Part shown: in pieces, positions 35,767 through 45,415 of the stretch
How the letters are laid out: each line of letters opens with the position of its first letter
How positions within the stretch are numbered: the stretch's first letter is position 1
Assembly: GCA_022013085.1 (NCBI GenBank)
Contig: JAKLQX010000045.1
Location: 1 to 47,049 of the forward strand
DNA length: 47,049 nucleotides
Source of the DNA: Candidatus Omnitrophota bacterium
GTDB lineage: Bacteria > Omnitrophota > Gorgyraeia > Gygaellales > Profunditerraquicolaceae
Direction: 5' to 3'
The notes under the pieces: model-generated
Databases searched by the model: none
Told to the model about the DNA's origin: nothing
Seen by the model: only the letters and a program-made list of their open reading frames with translations
Position numbers and translations under genes: made by a program

Positions 35767-36360
35767 TTAAGAGAAGATAATTTCCTTGACGCTTACATCA
35801 TATGTGGTGGTGGGGATTAGGGGCAAGATTTGGAAATCAAAAGCCAGGCCTATGGAATATGTTTTATTAGAAAGCGAACCCAAGAAACGGTCGTAATAAC
35901 CCTTACCGCGGCCTAAACGGTTGCCTTTTTTATCAAATGCTAAGCCCGGAACAATAACAAGATCTAAATCCTCCGGTTTAAGCAAATTTTCAGTTGCAGG
36001 CTCCCAAACTCCGTAAGGGCCAAGTTTTAATTTCGCATGATTTTCTAATATGGCTGGCTGCATAATTTCTTTATCTTTTCTACACATTGGCACACAAATA
36101 ACCTTGCCTATTTTTTGAGCTTCCCTAATCATCTCTGCTGTATTTACTTCACCACCAAAAGCGATGTAAAACATCACTATCTTCGCCTTCCTAAAAGCCT
36201 TATTCTTTAAAAGTTTATTCAAAATAAACTTGCTTTTTCGGTTTCGCTCTTCATCCTCCTGTGTTTTTAATCTCAAAAGAATTTTACTACGTATTTGAGC
36301 TTTTGTCAACCCCGCACCTTTTATCTTATTCATATTTCTAAATTTACCGGTATCTAACAT
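35767..36360 (-). CDS. 5-formyltetrahydrofolate cyclo-ligase
   Basis: VIVPGLAFDKKGNRLGRGKGYYDRFL signature. Confidence 0.93.
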   Translation of the reverse strand: MLDTGKFRNMNKIKGAGLTKAQIRSKILLRLKTQEDEERNRKSKFILNKLLKNKAFRKAKIVMFYIAFGGEVNTAEMIREAQKIGKVICVPMCRKDKEIMQPAILENHAKLKLGPYGVWEPATENLLKPEDLDLVIVPGLAFDKKGNRLGRGKGYYDRFLGSLSNKTYSIGLAFDFQILPLIPTTTYDVSVKEIIFS

Positions 36361-36391
36361 CTATCTTTTGAATTTTAAAAAGGTGCGGGGT
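36309..36391. repeat. Inverted repeat accccgcacctttt / aaaaggtgcggggt spanning the start of the 5-FCL gene
   Basis: Exact 14-bp arms at 36309-36322 (inside the CDS) and 36378-36391 (upstream). Confidence 0.85.
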
Positions 36392-36405
36392 CAACATAAC
36401 TCACC

Positions 36406-36843
36406 CTATAAACAGATTTCACCTTCATGAGTATGCCCTTTATCTTCAAACGGAACAGGTAAACCCTGTTTTTTGTAATAATCTTTTAACGCTGAACGCA
36501 AAGCTTCCTCTGCCAAAACTGAACAGTGCATTTTAACCGCAGGCAGTCCGCCCAATGCCTCTGCAACTGCTTTATTAGTAATCGCTAAAGCGACAGTAAT
36601 ACTCTTGCCCTTGACCATCTCGGTAACTATAGAGCTTGTGGCAATAGCCGCACCACATCCAAAGGTCTTAAACTTAACATCTATAATTATATCGTTCTCT
36701 ATTTTAAGATACATCTTCATTACATCACCGCAAACTGGATTACCGACGGTACCAATACCACTGGCGTCTGCAATCTCACCCGTATTTCTGGGGTGTGTAA
36801 AATGGTCCATGACTTTTTCGCTATAAGGAAGTTGTTCTGCCAT
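36406..36843 (-). CDS. IscU/NifU-like Fe-S cluster scaffold
   Basis: YSEKVMDHFTHPRNTGEI ... VGNPVCGDVMKMYLKI ... FKTFGCGAAIATSSIVTEMVKGKS ... KMHCSVLAEEALRSAL. Confidence 0.93.
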   Translation of the reverse strand: MAEQLPYSEKVMDHFTHPRNTGEIADASGIGTVGNPVCGDVMKMYLKIENDIIIDVKFKTFGCGAAIATSSIVTEMVKGKSITVALAITNKAVAEALGGLPAVKMHCSVLAEEALRSALKDYYKKQGLPVPFEDKGHTHEGEICL

Positions 36844-36844
36844 A

Positions 36845-37498
36845 TTATTTATTTAAAAGCAATTTATGCGGTTTACCGGATTTTTTATGATCCCGGGGTA
36901 AGCGGATTTCTTTCAAAGATTCTAGTTTTTTATTTTTTTCTAATTCTTTATAGATTAAAACCCAGGCGCAATCATTTTCATTATCAACTTCACATTTTCC
37001 TTTATTCACTCCTCCGCAGGGGCCATTTAAAAGTCCTTTAGGGCAAAGGGTCACTGGGCAAATTCCAGCAGTAATATCTAAAACACATTCCCCGCACATA
37101 GAACATTTTTCATAAAAATTGCCTGCTGCGTCCATAACCGCGCCAAAGATAGTATTATTCGCGGGTATAGTTGCCTGGGTGAGGCGATTATTATCTTTTA
37201 CTGACTGTACCCCCAACCCACAGGCTAAAACTAAAATAGCCTCAGAATCACGTAAAGCTAACATATTCTTGGCTAACTCCGTCTTAATCTGCGCGGCAAC
37301 ACAAGGAGCGCTTGGTATACAAAACCCGGTAACAGTTTTGCCTTTAGCAATAAGCTCAGCCTGCATTTTTAATAACTCCGGCTGGCCACCGCTCTTACAA
37401 GACGTAGCGCACTCGCCACAGCCCACCAAGAATATTTTATTATATTCTTTTAGGCTAACTAATAACTCTTCTAATGGCTTTTGCTGGCTAACAATCAT
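36845..37498 (-). CDS. MetV-like / methylenetetrahydrofolate reductase C-terminal domain protein
   Basis: Cys-rich GCGECATSCKSGGQPE, CSMCGECVLDITAGICPVTLCPKGLLNGPCGG. Confidence 0.85.
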   Translation of the reverse strand: MIVSQQKPLEELLVSLKEYNKIFLVGCGECATSCKSGGQPELLKMQAELIAKGKTVTGFCIPSAPCVAAQIKTELAKNMLALRDSEAILVLACGLGVQSVKDNNRLTQATIPANNTIFGAVMDAAGNFYEKCSMCGECVLDITAGICPVTLCPKGLLNGPCGGVNKGKCEVDNENDCAWVLIYKELEKNKKLESLKEIRLPRDHKKSGKPHKLLLNK

Positions 37499-37530
37499 AG
37501 TAAAAATTCTAACACAGTTTTATGCCTATC

Positions 37531-39555
37531 TCAAGAAAAATACTCTTCCATGGTTTCAAAAAAAGCTGTGTTCTTTTGCTTTCTTTGCCCGATGATATCT
37601 TCTAATTCTATATCATCCAAACCCTCTAATTCAGGGCTACTTTGCACATCCACAAATTTATCAAGTAACCCCCCTTGCCCTAAGAACCGCGATACCTGAG
37701 TGAACACTGAGCCTGACCCATCCATAAAACTCCTTGGAGAGCGGTCAAGATGCGGTTTTAGGAAAAATAAATTTATCTTGGCACGCGTACTTGCTACATA
37801 AAGCAACCTGCGCTCCTCCTCAACCTCATCTTCAGTTTCAAGGGAAAGATAAGAAGGCAAGTGCCCTTCAGCAACATAAATTAAAAATACAGTATGCCAC
37901 TCTAAACCTTTTGCTGAGTGTATTGTGGAAAGTGTGAGCGGGGCATCATCCTTATCAATCCTTGCTGCCTCAACTATGCTTCTTTCCGGAGACTCTAACG
38001 CCATATCCGTTAAAAAATCTTCCACTGATTTATAACGTTCGGCAATACGCAATAAAGAATCTAAATCATTTAAACGTTTATTGAAATCATCATATTTAAT
38101 CTTTAACAATGGCTGATAATAATTAAAAAACTTCTCGATTATCTTAGCCGGAGCATCGCGCTTACAATCTACGCCTTGAAATAATTCCAGTAATTTAACC
38201 ACCCCCTCATTTTTTTGCAGCAATGCATTATCCTTTGATTTAGCGGTGACTACCTCAATAATTTTGGTTGCGGTTTTAGGCCCGATCCCCGGAATTAATA
38301 AAAGCGCGCGCAGCCAGCTCACCTGGTCGTTTATGTTATGGCTGATACGCAAATAAGATAAAATATCTTTGATATGTGCAGCCTCAACAAATTTTTGGCC
38401 GCCATATTTTACAAAAGGGATATTACGGCTAGCCAACTCAATCTCTAAATCATTAGAATGCCATCCTGAACGAAAAAGCACAGCCATCTCATTTAAAGGT
38501 ATCCCCTCTTCCCTGTATTCCAATATTTTATCCGCCACAAAAGTTGATTGGGAGTTTTCATCCGGACAATCAATAAAAACCGGGATATTGCCTTCCTTTT
38601 TCTTAGTGTAAAGGTGTTTCTCGAATTTTTCTTTTGCTTGAGCGATAACCGCATTGGTTAAATTTAAAATCGGCTGGGTCGAGCGATAATTTTCTTCGAG
38701 AGTGATAATCTTAGTGCCTTTAAAAATTTTGGGGAAATCCATTATATTTTTGAAATTAGCCCCCCGGAATGAGTATATGCTTTGGGCATCATCACCAACT
38801 ACCATAATATTAGCGTGGTCTGCTGCCAAGAGACAGGCAATATGCGCCTGAAGTTTGTTGGTATCCTGATATTCATCCACCATAATATATTTATATTTAG
38901 CAGCTAAAGCTAAACGCACATCTTCATGCTTACTTAGTAAATTTTTTAAAAAAACTAACAAGTCATCATAATCTAGAAGTGATTTTTGCAGCTTATACTT
39001 CCTATATTCATCGCGTATTTTCTTAATAGAATCAGTAAACTCAATAAACTGCGGGTATTCATCATAAAGCACATCCTTAATATCTTCAGATTTATTCACA
39101 CTTTTAGAAATTACTTCTAAAATAGCGTGTTTACGTGGAAAACGTTTTTCGGATTTATGAAACCCAAGCTGTGTACGCACTAAATTTACCGCATCAGTAG
39201 CATCTGAGCGGTCAAGAATAGTAAAATTATTGCTAATCTCCAAAAGCTTAGCGTATTTTCTTAAAATCATATTGGCAAAAGAATGAAAAGTCCCTCCGGA
39301 GATCTTTTTACAACGCTCATCTAAAAGCAAGCTTGCCCGACGCAGCATCTCTTCGGCTGCGCGGCGGGTAAAGGTAAGGAGCAGAATCTCCTCCGGTTTA
39401 ACCCCTTTTTCAACCAGATGCGCTACCCGGTGCACCAATACGCGCGTCTTTCCACTGCCTGCTCCGGCAATCACAAGGAACGGGCCATCAATTGATTCAA
39501 CAGCTTCAAGCTGCGCAGGATTTAATTCGTTTTTATAGTCTATTTTTTTATTCAT
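37531..39555 (-). CDS. UvrD/Rep/PcrA-family superfamily 1 DNA helicase
   Basis: LNPAQLEAVESIDGPFLVIAGAGSGKTRVLVHRVAHL, VDEYQDTNKLQ, VVGDDAQSIYSFRGA, LSTIHSAKGLEWHTVFLI. Confidence 0.96.
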   Translation of the reverse strand: MNKKIDYKNELNPAQLEAVESIDGPFLVIAGAGSGKTRVLVHRVAHLVEKGVKPEEILLLTFTRRAAEEMLRRASLLLDERCKKISGGTFHSFANMILRKYAKLLEISNNFTILDRSDATDAVNLVRTQLGFHKSEKRFPRKHAILEVISKSVNKSEDIKDVLYDEYPQFIEFTDSIKKIRDEYRKYKLQKSLLDYDDLLVFLKNLLSKHEDVRLALAAKYKYIMVDEYQDTNKLQAHIACLLAADHANIMVVGDDAQSIYSFRGANFKNIMDFPKIFKGTKIITLEENYRSTQPILNLTNAVIAQAKEKFEKHLYTKKKEGNIPVFIDCPDENSQSTFVADKILEYREEGIPLNEMAVLFRSGWHSNDLEIELASRNIPFVKYGGQKFVEAAHIKDILSYLRISHNINDQVSWLRALLLIPGIGPKTATKIIEVVTAKSKDNALLQKNEGVVKLLELFQGVDCKRDAPAKIIEKFFNYYQPLLKIKYDDFNKRLNDLDSLLRIAERYKSVEDFLTDMALESPERSIVEAARIDKDDAPLTLSTIHSAKGLEWHTVFLIYVAEGHLPSYLSLETEDEVEEERRLLYVASTRAKINLFFLKPHLDRSPRSFMDGSGSVFTQVSRFLGQGGLLDKFVDVQSSPELEGLDDIELEDIIGQRKQKNTAFFETMEEYFS

Positions 39556-39636
39556 CGGGATAATTTTTGTGTATACTATTCTATCCCTTGATGAGTTTAT
39601 TGCAAGACAAATATTGGCATAACGGGAGGAAAGAAA

Positions 39637-39698
39637 AAGGGGCGCTCGTTTAGGGACCTTTTAAAGCCGATGAGCTCTTAAAAGGCAGGACGCCCCTT
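39637..39698 (-). terminator. Long nested terminator-like hairpin downstream of the 1833-aa gene
   Basis: Minus: AAGGGGCGTCCTGCCTTTTAAGAGCTCATCGGCTTTAAAAGGTCCCTAAACGAGCGCCCCTTTTT; outer GGGGCG/CGCCCC, inner CCTTTTAA/TTTAAAAGG, U-tail. Confidence 0.75.
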
Positions 39699-39699
39699 A

Positions 39700-42600
39700 T
39701 TATTCTATTATCTTTGGCTCTTTTGCTTCTACCGTAATTTGCGCTAATGCTAATTGCATTTGGGCAACCGGTTTATCTGATTCCAATAGCATTAACATTG
39801 CTTTTAAAGACGCATCTGTATCAGCCACCCTTTCTTCCTCAAACCTAAATATATCGGCAATACAGGACAGTACTTTATCAATATCTTGATTAAAATCTTG
39901 TTTCTGAGAGCAGGATTGCAGGTATTCCTTGATTCTTTCACTTGACGGCGTAATGCCTGAAGCGAGCATATTCTCTATCCGCAGCCATTCGCTATTTAAT
40001 TCAGCTAAGGGAATTGGAGGAATAATGCTCGCATTAACCTTTTGATTAATCAATAGCGGTTGACTGGCTATAGGTAGCGTGCGAAAATCAATCCCGCCTT
40101 TTTTCTGTTCTTCGTTATAAACAGGTGAAGCGCTGTTGGCTTGCGTTTCGCCGCTCTTCTCCTCAAAATAAAGCGTATACTTTGCGTTTATCATTACAGT
40201 ATATGTTTCGCCTTCAATAGGCTTATCCACTATCTCAAACCCTTCGTTACCTAAAGTATTCTTGAAAGCATCTCTTTTAGTTTCATCCTCTATAAATAAA
40301 GAAATTTTACCTTCAATTTGTCTGCTTTTTGAAAGAGTAGCTTTAGTCATTAAGCTTTGCTCAGTTGGCATAGGATAAGGATTCAGTATAAATCCTTTCC
40401 CCAATAAATAATTTACTATTAGGGGATTCTGCGCATATGCGGTAACAAAAGTAAACTGCCTACCCGTAAAAGATTGATCCTGCAATTTATCCAAAATAGC
40501 GTCCAAAATTACCTTGAAATAATTATTACTGCGGAAATTTGGATTTATATATATATAATTCAGAAGGCTCTCCCTGAGAAGTATATCGGTAAAACCAACT
40601 TGTTCTCCATTCTGATTATAAAAAGCTATTGAAACTATATTTTCATCCTGGCCTTTACGCATGAACAATTTTTCTCCATTATTCATAGAAACAAACCCTA
40701 TATCTTCTTTTGGCTCCACTCTTGGCCGCTTAATCGCCGAAGAAACAACAACCAGGTTGTTTCCTTTTTGATCTATCCACTCTTTAAAATTAATCACCTT
40801 AAACACATCTATAGTTTTAATCCCTGCTTTTTCTTCAGGCAGATAAAAATAGGCGTTAATATCAGGAACTACATCCTGAAGGCCTTCGAGAGAAATGTCT
40901 TTTGGTACCGCCGCCTCAATTACAACTCCAAGGGGGATATCTATTATTTTCTCCGAACGCTCAGGCAAAAGAAAATCTTCTCCAAGCCTGTCTTGCCAAG
41001 AAGGGCCTGGTTTTGTAATAATTTTTGTCACATCATAAGGATGTGTATGCAATGCGCCCAACAACTTAGTCTCTCCCGCTGCATATTTATCGATAAGTTC
41101 GGCTATATGTACCGGATCGCTCTCTACATAATCTTGCGTCTGTTTTAAATATTTCAATACAGGGATTATTCTTTTAATGTCATACTTTTCTCCTAGTTTT
41201 GTCCCAAACAGCAAAAAAGCTTTCTCCTTGAAGCCTTCCTCTGGCATAGATAAAGTCTCCCTTGCCACATTCTCTAAATATAACAAATCCCCTGCTATCT
41301 CTTTTCCTGAAAAAATAGTTTCAACCGGAGAGGATACAGATTTGGTTTCAATGGCTGATGAATTAACTTCTGGCGAAAATGCCACTGCTACTTTTGAATA
41401 ATCACTATCCCCGGTTTTAAAAATAGTTGCCTTCCTGTCTTTTAGCCTTTCCATAATATCAGGAATAATCCTTGGACGCTCCCCTTCAGGTGGCATAAAA
41501 TTAACAAATAATATATAACCGGTAGGAGCAACTAATTCAGCGGCTTTTTTAAAATACTCAACGACATTTAATAACGGATCAACTTCTAAAAATTGACTGT
41601 ACACTTTGTACGGACCATAAATATCCATATATGTGCGCATATTATAAAAAAGTATAACATCTGGCTTTTTTTGTAAACCTAATTCTTTTAGGGAATCAGG
41701 CTTGATCTCAAAGAATTCTTTTTCCCGTATTTCAAAGTCGCCTTCTTTAATACCAAAAGGTGCCTGCGTATCCACATTGATTACTCTATAAATTGTAACA
41801 CCTTTTTCATCACGACCGGAAAGCGGATTAGCACCGTAACCGATATTTAAAATTACACTCCCCTCGGGAACCCCTAAAGCTTTTAAGAAAGTTTTCAGGT
41901 TACTCGAAGCCTCATTAGAATAATATGCATTAGGCTGTTCTTTTAGCCCAGTTAACATTATAGTATTACGTGCTTCTTCTACCCTCTTGACTGCTCCCAA
42001 GACTCCCTCATCAAGACCTAATGCTTTTTCCACTTCTTTTTTTCTATTATCCCAATCCTTTAAAGCATTACCTCTCAAGGCGAAATATTCCATTGTGTTA
42101 ACAAAATTCTCTCGGTATTCCATAGGCAGAGTTTTTAAAGCTGCCAAGACTTCCGGTTTGTTTAAAAACTGTGGCTCGAAGAAAAATTTATAACTTCCTT
42201 CCGGAGATGCCACAACTCCTTCTTTTTTTAAACCTGAAATAATATATTTTTCAATTGCCTCCCCGGTAAGCAAATCATAAAAAGATGTCTGATCCGCGAT
42301 TTCCAACAAAAGAGATATGGTATGGATTAACTCTCGCCTCCCCGGTTTTTTTATGTTATTTAGGGCAGTTAAATATCCGAGTTCTATTCCTTTCTGACGT
42401 GCAAGCCAAATGGAAGCAACCTCATCCTGCTCCAAAGTTGCTTTTTCTTCCAAAGTTTTATAACCTAAGTTGATTAACCCTACTGCTCCATCTAGACTAA
42501 CCCATTCTTCTAACTCATTTAGGTAAATATCCATTCGCTGTCGGATTTCTGCTGCAGCATTTTTATAGTATTCTTTTGGCGAAGCTACATCAGAGGCATA

Positions 42601-45201
42601 ATCTGTACGCATGATCATTGCTTTAATTTCGTTGTATAAATCCTCAATTTTTTCTGCAGGAAAAAGTTTGCTTAGAATTTGGCGGAACTCATTTTTTAAA
42701 TCTTCAGAGATTTTTTCTTTATATGAAGAGAGTATCTTTTCTTTAGCTGGACCTGAATAATCTTCTATACCCATTAAATCCCTTAGCTGTAGAAGAGTTT
42801 CAGGAACATAAGCCGGTATGCCTTTATCGCCTTCAGATATCCTAGAGTGAAAATCATGCATTAATGCTGCTAAAATAGCGATACGAATATCCTGATCCTC
42901 CAAATTGCCACGATTTTTCAAAAAGTACGAAAATATATCAGCTGTACCTAAATTATGAGCCTGATTATGATAGAAATCGTATAAAAGACCTTTGTGCAGT
43001 CCGTAAACTTTTTGCAACCATTCTATTAAATCTCGAATCGGCGTGGAATTAGCACCAATTTTGCCAGGCAAATTCTCTACCATATCCTCGACTCCTCTAT
43101 AAATCACCGGTGAAGAGGATGCCGGCAAGGCCACCGGTAAACTATAAATTATATTTTCTTTGGACTCCGATAAAACCGGCACCCATCCGGCTGGTGATAA
43201 ATCCTCCTTCCTTTCTTCTATCTTTCCTCCTTCCACACTGCCATTTGGATGAATAAATACCGGATACTCAAAATATTTCCTGGCAAAAGGATGCCATATT
43301 TTCAAGATCACACGCAACCTATTATTCTGTTTAAGCCTTGTCAGGTCCATCTCTTTTACCGCAATATTCATGATTATTGTATTGTTGAGAAATTGTTCTT
43401 TATTATCAATTGCCAGCTCTTTTGCTAAAGATCCTGCCCTGGTGTAAATTGCCTCAAATGCCTTGTTGATTCCTGTTTGATACCGTGGCGGTATTCCTAA
43501 CACTGTCATCGCTGCCATCTTCTTCTTTTGAGCGTTAAGATGCCTTTCCAAAAGAGGCGATTTATCACTCAGAAAAGATGCGCCTGCCGATAGCAACACC
43601 GGCAATTCTTTTATTTGAGACTGCTCACTAAGTAAAAAGAGGTCCAGGACAACTACGCCAGATTTAGCTAAAACTATTACTTGGTTGTTCAAATCCTGCA
43701 CGAACAATACCCTATACATCGGACCAGAATATACCCCTTTTGTTCTCAATAAATTATACGCTTTTCCAATCTTGTCTCGGGTGTTGACATCATTTGCAAT
43801 GTTAATATACTTGAGTAATAAACGCGGCTCTATATGCTTTATGCCGGCCGCAGCTAAATCATTCAGGATGGTTCTCACAGATGCCAGATCAGTGCCTATT
43901 TCGCCTAGTCCGGAAACGCCTGTTGCAGGAGCGTTTTTCGCAACAATCGGAATAGGGACACGTTGCAATTCTAGATTTGCAGATGCAGCTGGTGCTGAAA
44001 TTTGCGCAGTATTAGCGGCTGTATCGAAAGACGCCGTCCCAGCCGCGTTATTAGAAGAAGGGAATATTATCGCCCCTGCAACAAAAGCAGCAATAATAAA
44101 CTTGCCCAACTTGCTATTAAAGGGATTTCTTTTTTCTGTGCCCACAATAGGAAAGCTTACTTTACTAATGTCCTGCCAAGCTATCCCTCCGCTCATATAG
44201 CTTCGGATGGTTGGGCTACCAAGAGCATAAACCTGCTCTTTAATATTATATTCACCTTCTTTGAAGGATTTCTGGTAAGCCTGAAAATAAGTAGTTTTAG
44301 ACCAAGCCTCTTTGGAAGTAAGCCCAGTTAAATTATTCCTGTTAATAAGAGAACTATAAAACCCTCCCTTGCCATAAAACTTCTGTTTAAACCACTGCGC
44401 AAGGATAAGCGAGTAGTAAGCCTGCCTTAAAGGTGCGTATCTTTTGGCGGTGTTTACATCTTTGGTTAGTTTGGGAATAATGGTCGCCCTGATGAGTTGA
44501 GATGAGTATTCATTAAGTTGTTTTAACCTTTCATCCTGAAAATTATAAACTGCTGAACCTTTGAGATAATCTTGCTCCAGCATGACCTTAAGGGTTGCTT
44601 TGTAGATATAAGCGTTGTCGGTGGATTCCCGGATTATAATCTCTCCCGGCACTATCCAAGGACGGGTTAAGGTAGGAATAGTAATATTTTCGGAACCAAA
44701 GAGTTCACCTGCTTTTTTATAAAGTTTATCCCAATATTGTTTACCCTCTCTTGTTTGCGGAGAGGTAAAGCTAGCGGTGTCCTTTTTTAATTGCAGGTCT
44801 GCTTCAAGGAATATCTTACCTAAATCTGTTTGGGCAAGGTAAGGGTCAATTATATTGTCGGGTGAGTCAGGCCTTAGGTTGACCCAGAAGCTGTCATTGG
44901 GTAGAGCGATACCAGTAAAGAAGTAATTCATAAGTTCTTTAGTCGAGTCTTTAAGATTAGTTTCTTTTAGGTCTTTTGAGTCTCCTTTATCTAGAAGAAG
45001 ATTAAAGCTGTTGTTGAGGTTGTCATATGAAAGATACCTTAAGTGCAGAGGCCTGAATTTATCCAGAGATAAAGAGCTGCTTAAGCCAGAGAAATACCTA
45101 GAAATATCCAGCTGGCCGGCTACCTGAGCAAAACCGCTTTGCTCAAAGATAAGTAAAAAGCAAACTAAGAAATATAATATTTTTGGGAATTTACGTTTCA
45201 T
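39700..45201 (-). CDS. Secreted multi-domain protein, 1833 aa (HD/PDE-like, methyltransferase-like, JAMM-like and GNAT-like segments)
   Basis: Signal peptide MKRKFPKILYFLVCFLLIFEQSGFAQ; YHNQAHN..AALMHDFH; VILNIGYGANPLSG; LGALHTHPYD..SWQD; acetyltransferase-like IAFYNQNGEQVGFTDILL..YINPNFRSNNYFKVILDAIL. Confidence 0.75.
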   Translation of the reverse strand: MKRKFPKILYFLVCFLLIFEQSGFAQVAGQLDISRYFSGLSSSLSLDKFRPLHLRYLSYDNLNNSFNLLLDKGDSKDLKETNLKDSTKELMNYFFTGIALPNDSFWVNLRPDSPDNIIDPYLAQTDLGKIFLEADLQLKKDTASFTSPQTREGKQYWDKLYKKAGELFGSENITIPTLTRPWIVPGEIIIRESTDNAYIYKATLKVMLEQDYLKGSAVYNFQDERLKQLNEYSSQLIRATIIPKLTKDVNTAKRYAPLRQAYYSLILAQWFKQKFYGKGGFYSSLINRNNLTGLTSKEAWSKTTYFQAYQKSFKEGEYNIKEQVYALGSPTIRSYMSGGIAWQDISKVSFPIVGTEKRNPFNSKLGKFIIAAFVAGAIIFPSSNNAAGTASFDTAANTAQISAPAASANLELQRVPIPIVAKNAPATGVSGLGEIGTDLASVRTILNDLAAAGIKHIEPRLLLKYINIANDVNTRDKIGKAYNLLRTKGVYSGPMYRVLFVQDLNNQVIVLAKSGVVVLDLFLLSEQSQIKELPVLLSAGASFLSDKSPLLERHLNAQKKKMAAMTVLGIPPRYQTGINKAFEAIYTRAGSLAKELAIDNKEQFLNNTIIMNIAVKEMDLTRLKQNNRLRVILKIWHPFARKYFEYPVFIHPNGSVEGGKIEERKEDLSPAGWVPVLSESKENIIYSLPVALPASSSPVIYRGVEDMVENLPGKIGANSTPIRDLIEWLQKVYGLHKGLLYDFYHNQAHNLGTADIFSYFLKNRGNLEDQDIRIAILAALMHDFHSRISEGDKGIPAYVPETLLQLRDLMGIEDYSGPAKEKILSSYKEKISEDLKNEFRQILSKLFPAEKIEDLYNEIKAMIMRTDYASDVASPKEYYKNAAAEIRQRMDIYLNELEEWVSLDGAVGLINLGYKTLEEKATLEQDEVASIWLARQKGIELGYLTALNNIKKPGRRELIHTISLLLEIADQTSFYDLLTGEAIEKYIISGLKKEGVVASPEGSYKFFFEPQFLNKPEVLAALKTLPMEYRENFVNTMEYFALRGNALKDWDNRKKEVEKALGLDEGVLGAVKRVEEARNTIMLTGLKEQPNAYYSNEASSNLKTFLKALGVPEGSVILNIGYGANPLSGRDEKGVTIYRVINVDTQAPFGIKEGDFEIREKEFFEIKPDSLKELGLQKKPDVILFYNMRTYMDIYGPYKVYSQFLEVDPLLNVVEYFKKAAELVAPTGYILFVNFMPPEGERPRIIPDIMERLKDRKATIFKTGDSDYSKVAVAFSPEVNSSAIETKSVSSPVETIFSGKEIAGDLLYLENVARETLSMPEEGFKEKAFLLFGTKLGEKYDIKRIIPVLKYLKQTQDYVESDPVHIAELIDKYAAGETKLLGALHTHPYDVTKIITKPGPSWQDRLGEDFLLPERSEKIIDIPLGVVIEAAVPKDISLEGLQDVVPDINAYFYLPEEKAGIKTIDVFKVINFKEWIDQKGNNLVVVSSAIKRPRVEPKEDIGFVSMNNGEKLFMRKGQDENIVSIAFYNQNGEQVGFTDILLRESLLNYIYINPNFRSNNYFKVILDAILDKLQDQSFTGRQFTFVTAYAQNPLIVNYLLGKGFILNPYPMPTEQSLMTKATLSKSRQIEGKISLFIEDETKRDAFKNTLGNEGFEIVDKPIEGETYTVMINAKYTLYFEEKSGETQANSASPVYNEEQKKGGIDFRTLPIASQPLLINQKVNASIIPPIPLAELNSEWLRIENMLASGITPSSERIKEYLQSCSQKQDFNQDIDKVLSCIADIFRFEEERVADTDASLKAMLMLLESDKPVAQMQLALAQITVEAKEPKIIE

Positions 45202-45315
45202 TTTTATCTTGTTTTAATGATTTCATCGGCTCATCGGCCTTATAAGGGAAGTATGCTATATAGGTAAGTGATTTCAAGATTAAAATAGGGATTTTAGGAA
45301 AGCGCTTTCTTAAGT

Positions 45316-45341
45316 GTAGCGGACGTTTAAACGTCCGCTAC
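45316..45341. repeat. 26-bp perfect palindrome GTAGCGGACGTTTAAACGTCCGCTAC (copy 4)
   Basis: Identical to 4775-4800. Confidence 0.9.
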
Positions 45342-45358
45342 AGGAATTGGAAATAAAT

Positions 45359-45387
45359 AAAAGGCCCTAATAAATAGGGCCCTTTTT
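45359..45387 (-). terminator. Rho-independent terminator (bidirectional) after the cyclophilin gene
   Basis: GGGCCCTA-TTTA-TTAGGGCC followed by TTTTATTT on minus. Confidence 0.85.
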
Positions 45388-45415
45388 GTTTATGGAGATA
45401 TTTAAGGTTGGAGGT

